From Terana coerulea (Eukaryota > Basidiomycota > Agaricomycetes > Polyporales > Phanerochaetaceae), in NCBI GenBank assembly GCA_024811115.1, contig JAKOGH010000024.1, forward strand, positions 156,371 through 220,370: 64,000 bases of DNA, written 5' to 3'. The notes under the pieces were generated by a model that saw nothing but the letters and a program-made list of their open reading frames with translations, was not told where the DNA came from and made no database searches. A program made the position numbers and the translations under genes. This document shows positions 56,186 to 64,000 of this stretch, one piece after another; the stretch's first letter is position 1, and each line of letters starts with the position of its first letter.

Positions 56186-58537
56186 TTATAGCTTCGGCAC
56201 CGACCTTGCAAATGTAGCTTCGGAAACAGAAGGCTACAATGAGGTCAGCACGAGGGAGACCATTCCAAGTCAGCCAGATCAATCAAGGTTTGTTACGTAT
56301 AAGAGTACGAAAGCCTATCGCGCAGGTTCTCACCGCAGACGCTGCTTTGAAATGTCTCAGTTCGTGTTTTCCGACTGCTAGATAGGTTCGTAACGTGTCG
56401 ATACAGAAGCCGGACACATCGAGGGAGAGTACTGATAACAGCTGGGATAGGGCGTCCTTGACGCACACTGGCAGCTGCGGAACTTCGTCAACACATGCCA
56501 ATGAGCGCCAACGGAAAGCAAGGTATAATCTAGTACTCATACTCAGTCAGTTATTGAGCACAAAATATGAAGAGAAAACGCACTTGGCACGACCATCTTT
56601 CACCGACCGCCTACCGGCGCCAGGCAACGTGAAGAATCGCCCAAGACCAGTAACGGTATTCGAAACCATTCCGCGGATGCGCGAGAGTCTCCGTTTGGGT
56701 GGGGATGTGGAAGAAACGTGCGAGGGCGGACGACCCTCTGGGACGGGGACGGCAAATGTTTTCGGCCAGATAATCCTCCATACCGGGAGCCAAGGGTGCG
56801 AGCCACCTATTCCTTTATGCTCCACATATTCGAGGCGCGGGAAAAGGAGCGAGATGAGTTCGGCCTTCATGTGCGGATCTGATGCCACTAGGAGTCCGTT
56901 GGTAGGCCCGATAGCCAGTGAGCGCAGGGGATGACCTCGGCGGCGTTCTTGGGGTAAAATCTCTAGGATGTCAGAGCAGTCTTGTAAGCTATCCAGACAG
57001 ATCTTGAGGTCCCGTAGACGGCGACAATGTCTGTGTATTGCGTACAGCATATTAATGTCCATGAGGCAGGACTGGGGACGTTCTTTGCACAGTCCACAGT
57101 CAAGAGTTGCAGACTGTAAAGCTGCGGCCAAGCTCTACCCATGGCTTCGATGTCGAGCCCAACAAACTCGATTGTTGCGGAAGAATCGTCGCGTGGGAAA
57201 ATATGAAGGGCGTGTATTTTCGAGAGAATAAACAGAGAAGCAAGGACTTCATGGTGGATAGCGCAATGCTTCACTGTAAACGATGGGGCAATCTGGAGCT
57301 CGATTTGTTGGAGGGTCGGGAAGTGGCTGATGGCTTCTAAACATGCAGTCAATCCAGACTGGTCTTCCCATGCAGCCAAGTTGAGTGTAACCTGCGTGAG
57401 AGGGCAGAGGACTGAATCGCTTCCAACAGGTGGGTGTGGAGGAGCGCGCTGTCATGGTCTGCCCCAAGGGCGACCATGCCCACAAAGAGAACATGAAGTG
57501 CTGGAAACGCTGCACTGACAGAGGGTGATGATGTGAAGGAGTTGGCGAGGATAGTAACAGCGACATAGGACAGCTTTGGAAGACTACCAAGGACGATGAA
57601 GTCATGTAGGGTGATCGGGACAGTAAGGGAGAGTAATTCGAGGTTACATGCCGGGGAGATAATTTCGCCAAGTTCCGTCTCGGGATGTGGCTCATCACCG
57701 CAACCCTGGAGAGTTAAGCTCTCTAACAAGGGACAGGTTCGGGTCACGTTGAAGACGATGTCAGGTGCTGTTTCCAAGTCAGCTTGAGCGAGGTCCGCAA
57801 TCGTGTCAGTGTCATCTCGGGTGCAAGAAAATTCCCGCAACTTGGGAACCGCCAAGCCCTTTATACACCCAAGTACTTTTCCATCCCAGTAAGCCCCCTC
57901 TTCACCAGATGTATACCAATCGCACTGCAGTTCTCGCAAACCAGGAAAGACCAGCTCATTGGACTGGGCCATATTCGTAAGGTATTGGTTGACAAAAAGG
58001 AGGAAGCGATCGTCCACGCGTTCGTAGCGTATTTCGGTGTGTCCACTTTCCCGGACCTTTGTACTGCGCTGATGACGACGACCGATCCTTATCGACTTCA
58101 CACGAAATGCATGCTTCAGGAAGCTTTCCCAATCCGCGGATGAAGGTGTTCGCACGCACATCTGGAATGATATAGCATAGAACAACGGAGTAGAAATGGG
58201 ATGGGAGCGAACATACCAAACACATCGTAGTGGTCTGCTCCCTCGCTCTGACAGCAGTGATGAACGCCACTTCCTGCCACACACCGCGCATCATGCACTT
58301 GATGAGAGGCACCAGACTGTCCAGCTTGCTCCAGAGGACGTTCATCGCGCTCTCGTGGAAAGCTTGACACGTAATGGCCAGGCTTGCAACACTCTTCCTA
58401 TCCAACGAGGACTCGTCCGGTTCGAAGACATGCTGGAATATCTCTTCTTGGATATCAGCGACACGAAGACAACGGTGTGCAGCAGCTTGCTCTGCCGGCA
58501 TAGGAGCGTTATAGTGTCTCTCGGGAGTGGGGGACAT
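56186..58537 (-). CDS. F-box protein with LRR-like C-terminal region
   Basis: Putative SCF ubiquitin-ligase adaptor of the type greatly expanded in Agaricomycetes. The F-box follows the start at 58537: CLRVADIQEEIFQHVFEPDE, SVASLAITCQAFHESAMNVL and WSKLDSLVPLIKCMM. After a roughly 50-nt intron, Leu-rich segments include YLTNMAQSNELVFPGLRELQ, CPLLESLTLQGCGDEPHPET, LHDFIVLGSLPKLSYVAVTI, ACLEAISHFPTLQQIELQIA and CRRLRDLKICLDSLQDCSDI. A later exon (56283-56532) carries LPVCVKDALSQLLSVLSLDV, and a short last exon probably ends at 56186. One-base breaks near 57390 and 57070 are needed. The end of the gene is the least certain part. It lies only 107 bp from the BTB4 start. Confidence 0.75.
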
Positions 58538-58937
58538 GAAGGCAGTCGCAGAGCCAGGGAAAACCTAATACAGAGTCGTCTGGCGTGAGAAGTCGCCGGC
58601 ATGCAGAGTGAGTTCAGCGCACCGATTCCTAGATTCGTCCTGGCAGACGCTACAGTGCGCTTGAGCCCCGCTGTTAATCTCTATCAGCACTACGAAACAC
58701 GATAACATCCCCTGTGGCATTGATATTTTCCTGTGCGCCGTTCAAGAGAGCGATTCCTGTTCTGTGCAAGTATGGCTCTTCCGCACTTGCCAGCGTAAGC
58801 CAAGGGACATCCCATGCAGAGAACGGTATTCGTCCAAGCTCAAAGCTTCAAGGTATGGATTTGGATATGAGTAGCAAAGAGGTGCGGTGATAGCAAGCGG
58901 TAGGATAAAAAAACATGGTGTAAGTCACGGAGAGTCG
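58538..58937. promoter_or_regulatory. F-box gene upstream region
   Basis: 400 bp ending at the MITE insertion. No supported gene; presumed promoter of the F-box gene. Confidence 0.4.
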
Positions 58938-59323
58938 AGGACCCCGCCTAATGCCTCCAGAGGTGCGATCCTAGGGTGCCCGAAATTTGGCCAAAAAATG
59001 AAGAGACCCCTCAGGGTGGTATGCCCGAAACCTGGCCCCAGCCGGCGAAAACCTTGCATGTACCGCTGCCCGAAACCGACCGTTTTTGGAGCATATCCGC
59101 CCCAAAATCGAGCCAAAAACGCATTTTTGAGGCATATGCTGGGCGCTCAGCTGCTCGGCGTGAGAATATGGTCCAAATATGGGCGCTTCGACCTGTGCCT
59201 GTAGCAGGGTAGCAGGCCCTGATGCCCGAGAAACCAGGATCTTAACCAAAATCTCCTTGCCCGAAATTGGCCAAAATCGGGTGAATCTGGGATCGCACCT
59301 CTGGCAGGAAAAGGCGGGGTCCT
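58938..59323. mobile_element. 386-bp MITE, hAT-like, with TIRs and 8-bp target duplication
   Basis: Terminal inverted repeats of 34 bp (58938-58971 and 59290-59323) match at 29 positions. Both begin AGGACCCCGCCT and end CCAGAGGTGCGATCC. The element is flanked by perfect 8-bp direct copies of GAGAGTCG at 58930-58937 and 59324-59331. An 8-bp duplication is typical of hAT elements. There is no transposase, so it is non-autonomous. Inside, TGCCCGAAA occurs four times in the same orientation (58977, 59022, 59067, 59258). The almost intact TIRs and exact duplication suggest a fairly recent insertion. It sits between the F-box gene and BTB5. Confidence 0.93.
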
Positions 59324-59596
59324 GAGAGTCGAGCCTCACGGTTACACAGGCGCTGGCCTAGAGCGAAGGCGTCTACCTTATTTGTACATGTTAGAATCTA
59401 AGGCTTTTGCCTTTCCAGGCCTGTTCAGATTCGCGTGTGATGTCGCTGAGATATTATTCGAACTTCAGTCAGTACTCTGCTCGGTTGATGCTTACGGAGT
59501 AAGTAAGAGGCAAGATGGAGGACATGGTGTGTATATAAGCAGAGTTCGGCAAGAAAACAACAGCACTCTCATCAGCTTCATGTCCTGCAGCGCCGG

Positions 59597-61067
59597 TCAC
59601 TTCCGACTTGTCGCACATGGCTTCCTCGCAATCGGCGCACTTGGTGCTGGCCACAGCTTAAAGGCCTCCTTGAGAATGGAATCAAGTATCGTAGAGGAAT
59701 TTGGAAGATCCCCTCGCGCAATTCTCTTAAACATCGCCGACAGGTCTTTCTGAACAGACCACCTGTGTGCTTGTTGACGAAAGATCTGCGTCTCCATATG
59801 CAAGATTTCCGGATATCTGTAATATGCGTGAGTCAAAGCAAATCGACTGTACGCAACATGTCAACCCACCGCCAAGTAAAATCCGAGAAGCGTTCCTCGA
59901 CAACATTTTTATATGTGACGCCGGCTTGAACAGCGTCGAAGGACTTCCTCTGCAGTTCATCCATCCTAAGCTAAGCAAAACCGAGTTAGCCTAGAAATCC
60001 GACACGCGCAGGGAACTGTCATACCTTGAGCGCCAGTCGGTACATCGACTTGGGAGAGCAGGTCGGGTCGCCGGCGATCTGGGAGGCAGCCGTCCTTGCT
60101 GACCGCAAGGCCGCGAACTCCAAGTGGTCGGTGTACACGTAGAGAAGTAAAGCCTCCCAGCTGATGAACGAAGTTAGACATTGTATAATCATTTTTACGG
60201 TGGATACTGACGTCTTGTAGGCTGTGTTGAAGGCGAAAAATACACGGGGTTTGGTTGGCGCAATTACAGCCTTCAGGGGCGCAGGCTCAACCGTTGAGTC
60301 ACCGTCCGGGTTTGACAGCTCACAATCTGCTGCGTTCGAAGCTGCCTCTTGCGGTACAGTCTGCAACGTTTCCTCGTCAGAGTCGGAGGCGAAGTCATCG
60401 ACAGAGATCACGTCTACATCAATAGCCTCCAACTCTTCAGTCTTGGGAGACGTCGACTCTACCGGCAACGTGAGTCTTATTCGTATTCTGGCAACATCTG
60501 GTAACTTACCTGATCGGTTCGCAGACGCCTTGCGCGGATTCTCAGGCTCTGGGGTGTTGAGATCCCACTCGCGATAATCTTCGTCTTCTTCCTCATCCTC
60601 CAAATCGCTGTCGCCTTCGTAATCGTATTCTGCAGTGGTGGACCTCTTCCAGACCTCCGTTTTGACAAGCTCCGGGAGATATAATTCTGGCGTTGGATGA
60701 TTTAGTGGTGGAATATCAAGATATGGGGTCACAAACCGTCAGAAAACGCCCCAGACGCGGCCTCCAGGATGTCACTTCTGAAGTGAAGCGCCTTCATCTT
60801 GTGCACGACTCCGGCCCTGCTCCGCGAGGTACAGGCGTTAACCTCAATGTCATCAAAATTGACGCCTCTGAAGGAAGCAAGGATCGCGCGCTGCAACAAC
60901 TGCGCACGGACCGTCTGGAAGGTAGGCTTCGGAGGGGAGACTTCCGTGGGTGTGCTGGCGCATGCGCATTCGCCACTGGATGGCAGAGCCTTTGCCGTAT
61001 CTCCAGAAAGAGCGCTGATGGAGCGTGTGCCAGCTGCAGGTTTGGCCAAGAGATAGCTCGGAATCAT
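59597..61067 (-). CDS. BTB domain protein 5, divergent paralog
   Basis: Fifth paralog, the most diverged. The ATG at 61065-61067 (MIPSYLLAKPAAGTRSISAL) leads to FQTVRAQLLQRAILASFRG, then a weaker BTB first half (DIEVNACTSRSRAGVVHKMK and ALHFRSDILEAASGAFSDG). The insertion has AEYDYEGDSDLEDEEEDEDY and DVISVDDFASDSDEE. The second half gives WEALLLYVYTDHLEFAALRS and CSPKSMYRLALKV. C-terminal exons read LRMDELQRKSFDAVQAGVTY, VVEERFSDFTWRYPEILHME and STILDSILKEAFKLWPAPSA, with the stop at 59597. Intron positions match the other copies. No frame break was needed, so this copy appears intact. A short Cys-rich alternative frame overlaps the last exon (about 59600-59650), but I do not think it is used. 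Confidence 0.83.
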
Positions 61068-62176
61068 CCAAGAGGGTGCAGCTAGGAATGGGATTCAAAC
61101 AGGTTTGGCAGCTTCAGTGTGAGATGACACAAGCTTCGGCTTTGGTGTCCTTCGACAAAACATTGTTGTGAATCCCTCGCAAAGCTGTGGTGGCATTTTG
61201 CTGGGACTTTTCCGCGCACCTAACACTGGGTGGTTCAGAAGGTTTCGTATATGGGTTGGAAGGGGCGGGGCCGTAGACCGAATCTCCGAGCCGTTATTGA
61301 ACATATGGTTTAAAGTAAGCGATATAGATGGCTGCTTTGAAGCCCCAGTACTGGAATGAAGTGTAAGTTTCAAAGCGCCAACTCCAGAGGGATCTCACCT
61401 GGACCGTGTTCACATATACTAACAGATTGATAGCTCTTGAGAATACCCGGTATCGTGCATGCCACATCGATAAGGGCATGAGGTTTTGCTTCGCAGTCGG
61501 GATTGCTTCACACCAGCAACCCTGCTGACGTACAAACACAGCCTATTCACGGCGTATAGTACTACTTACCGTCCACACGTTTTAAGTGGCCAGATCTGCC
61601 TGTGAAATGCTGCCTTTCTGAGCAATCATCGATTGTACTCCACTAACACGGCAGGCGTCAACGGTGCTTGTATGTGGTCCGTTGATCTGCTAGACGCGAG
61701 GCTGGAAGCCGATGAACGATAGCAAAACAGTATGGATGAGGTCACACACTGACCGTTCAATAGGACTCCATGACAGCGAAGGGATAGCAAGCTCATGTAG
61801 ATAGCGAGGTATCCCTAGTCCGAGTGGTAGTCAGCGGGTTCCAAGTCGCACTTGGTACTATCTCTCGAAGCAACAACATCGGCGACGCGTGCACGCATGA
61901 GGACGCTGCAGAAGTGTTCCCATGCTATATGACTACTTGTGCGCAGAGGCTACATATCATCTTCCACTTGATAAAACATGGGCGTTATCGTGGGAGATAG
62001 AGACGCAACAGGTTGTATTCGGTTTCTATGTTGTACAGTGTCCTATACCTTGCAGGTTGATCTCGCATGTATTAAGAGAGTACTGCTTGAATATAAGTGA
62101 GCAAAGGCATAGTTGTCAGACATGTGTTGGTAGTTGCTAACCTCATGACGGCAGGAAAGTGCGACAGCCACACCGT
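61068..62176. other. Region upstream of BTB5
   Basis: 1.1 kb without a supported gene; only short frames lacking motifs. It includes the presumed BTB5 promoter and the R3H gene 3' end. Confidence 0.45.
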
Positions 62177-63732
62177 CTACGCGAACAGATAGTCGTAGAA
62201 TGACCTTCTACCAACTTGCGCGGTAAGCGGCTCGATCCTCGGTGCTCTCCGTGTTGGATTTCGCCTCGCAGGAGAACCCGATGGAGATGACGGTGCCCTC
62301 CGCTGACGGTCCCAAGGCCTTGACCGCCTCCGCAAGTTAAGACGACGGTCTGCCGCCCGCGGCGTGATCTCCAGGCTGGCCACACTGCTAGCCAGCTCGT
62401 CGTCTCCAAGCTCAGACCCAACGTCGGAATGCTCCACGTCCGCGTCGTGCTCCAGATCCGAGTCCGCGGCTAGGACCACAGGTGCTGAGCGAGGCGACGC
62501 AGCTGCAGATTCGACGATGGACGAGAGAGGGTGGACCCGAGAAAGCGGAGGCGGAACGCCCTCGAGCTCTGCGTCGGAGTCTACGCCAGCATCCGAGAAT
62601 GCGAAGTCCGACTCGACATCGAATGTGCTCGCCATTTCGAAGTCTGTGCCGGTCACATCTGTACCCCCACGGAGTCGACATCCGTGCTGAGGTCAGTGAC
62701 GGGCGGGGTGTCGATGCCTTGCGGGGCTTCGAAGATAGGGTTCTGGTGTGCGCGCGCGATATGCGGGCGCAAGAGATGTGTAAGACGCTTGGGAGGAGAA
62801 GAGCCATTAGGAGTGTCTTTGCCTGGTTGCATTGGGCTTAATATGGGGTGATAAGTGCGTTCACAGCGGCGCAAAGTACTCACTGAAACTGACGATGTTA
62901 TGGTACCTTGCGCAGCAGTGCACGACGTACCGCGCAAACGCGTCGTCCGTGATCTCCCATACGAGCTGCATGTGCGTACGCTCGACCTCCCGGATACCGC
63001 CCACTGTCGTGACGAGCCTGTCTTCGCCACCCGTGCCGCCATCTTGTGCTTGGGAATAACGTACGTCTGGATCTACCCAGACTCCGACGCCTAACCACTC
63101 CAGGATTGCATCTTCAACCTCTCCTACCAGGAGCTCCGTCATGGCACCTCGTCCTCTCAGCTCCCTTCTCATCCCCTTCACGCTCATTGAGAAGCGTCCC
63201 GCTGCGGCCGAGTTGGGATCACGGGCAGGAGGGATGGCGGCAGGGGCGGAGGCATTGCGCGGAAGATAAGGAGGAAGCGGGGTAGGGAACGTCGAACGTG
63301 CATAGGGAATAGGTACAGAGAGGTCCTTGGCTGTCGGCCGTGTAATTTGCGGGTTGCCTACGAAGCGAGCTATGGTAACGATTGGGTATGCTTAGGATTA
63401 CTCATGAGGAAGCGGGGATGCGACCGACCGTTCTCCTTCCTCCGCACCCATCTCTTTCCCTCCTTCTCGTCTCTCCTATTCTTCTTCGGTACAGCAGAAG
63501 ATACACCTCCTTCTTCTCTGCTCCCTGGTGCTCGCAAATGTGCAAAACGGTCGGGCACACCGTTCGGACCGCGCAGAATGGCAGGAAATGACATGGGTAC
63601 GGGGTCCGATAGCGCAGTCTTGTTGCTTACAGCCAGTACGGTGGCCTCCATAGCTGTCGAGATAGCTTCTGGCAAGGTTGCTGAAGCGGCCATACTTCTC
63701 GTAGTAGATGCAATGGAGTAGATTGCCCGCAA
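62177..63732 (-). CDS. R3H-associated N-terminal domain protein
   Basis: Likely nucleic-acid-binding protein. From the start at 63732 (or the in-frame ATG at 63693) a first exon ends RRDEKEGKRWVRRKENG. Removing the intron joins RRKEN to ARFVGNPQITRPTAKDL, then PIPYARSTFPTPLPPYLPRN, the hallmark of the R3H-associated domain. Next comes FSMSVKGMRRELRGRGAMTE, LLVGEVEDAILEWL and an R3H-like segment FARYVVHCCARYHNIVSFS. After a second intron (about 60 nt) follows an acidic, Ser-rich tail (ESDFAFSDAGVDSDAELEGV, EHDADVEHSDVGSELGDDEL) and a basic end at 62177. The R3H consensus itself is weak (no clear Arg-x3-His pair), so RNA or ssDNA binding is inferred from the associated domain. It does not belong to the BTB family. 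Confidence 0.75.
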
Positions 63733-64000
63733 ATGAGCAGCAGAGGACTTGGAGGCTAAGAGGCAGAGTCAGAGAGCGGCGCTCGGGACGCCGAGCCGAG
63801 AGGATGATCCGTCAATGAAATTACAACAGGTGGCCATATAAGGCAGGAGCTGTGGTTCGCACCGAGCACTGTTCGTTCGCTGACAATGTAAAGCTTTACT
63901 CGCGTACAACTCGCGTAGTAAGATGGGTGTGACATAGCGCAATTATATATCGATAGCGCATATCCGTCTTTTTAAACCTCCTATCGTCGTAGTCAAGCTC
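63733..64000. promoter_or_regulatory. Presumed promoter of the R3H-associated gene
   Basis: A/T-rich sequence with several TATA-like stretches near 63945-63975 upstream of the minus-strand gene. Nothing else is seen up to the window edge. Confidence 0.35.

Noticed and set aside
59526..59650. Plus-strand TATATAAG motif followed by an ATG at 59579
   Set aside because: The frame that follows overlaps the last BTB5 exon antisense and has no recognisable product. The TATA-like motif is probably incidental.
1..64000. CRISPR arrays, bacterial operons, viral or giant transposon genes
   Set aside because: No direct-repeat arrays with spacers, no polycistronic spacing, and no reverse transcriptase, integrase or capsid motifs were seen. 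The sequence is typical fungal nuclear DNA.

Overview
The window is nuclear DNA of a filamentous basidiomycete, most likely a wood-decaying Agaricomycete of polyporoid type. The evidence is dense genes on both strands, many GT-AG introns of about 50 nt, DUF6533-type membrane proteins, expanded BTB and F-box families, and a secreted CE5 acetylxylan esterase with a fungal cellulose-binding module. The lineage is an inference from gene content.

Layout, left to right. Positions 1-6200: the 3' end of an unrecognised disordered protein, a Bax-inhibitor (LFG) family protein, and two tandem minus-strand DUF6533 membrane proteins, the second poorly preserved. Positions 6900-14200: an orphan exon, then MDM31 (mitochondrial inner membrane) divergent from a cyclopropane-synthase-like methyltransferase, then the Pol II elongation factor ELL. 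Positions 17000-25000: a membrane-anchored coiled-coil protein, a PSR1/SCP-type phosphatase and KTI12. Positions 25200-34250: a multi-pass membrane protein, a secreted/single-pass wall-type membrane protein, an aquaporin, tRNA-Val(AAC) and an alpha/beta hydrolase. Positions 35200-44100: acetylxylan esterase with CBM1, a DUF6697-like AT-hook protein, GET1 and malate synthase. Positions 44386-61067: an all-minus-strand accessory block of five paralogous BTB genes, with a small hypothetical gene, an F-box gene and a 386-bp hAT-like MITE among them. Positions 62177-63732: an R3H-associated-domain protein.

Most genes are ordinary housekeeping functions. Acetylxylan esterase and malate synthase fit growth on plant cell wall and on acetate or C2 units. 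The unusual part is the BTB block. In all five paralogs the BTB fold is split by an acidic, serine-rich insertion of variable length that keeps two short conserved motifs. Together with the adjacent F-box gene, this looks like a local nest of putative ubiquitin-ligase adaptors under duplication and decay.

One caveat affects nearly every gene. Conserved reading frames are repeatedly broken by single-base indels, usually one base missing from a short homopolymer. Because this hits housekeeping genes as well, I read it mainly as consensus error in the assembly. CDS coordinates below span start to stop including introns and these breaks.
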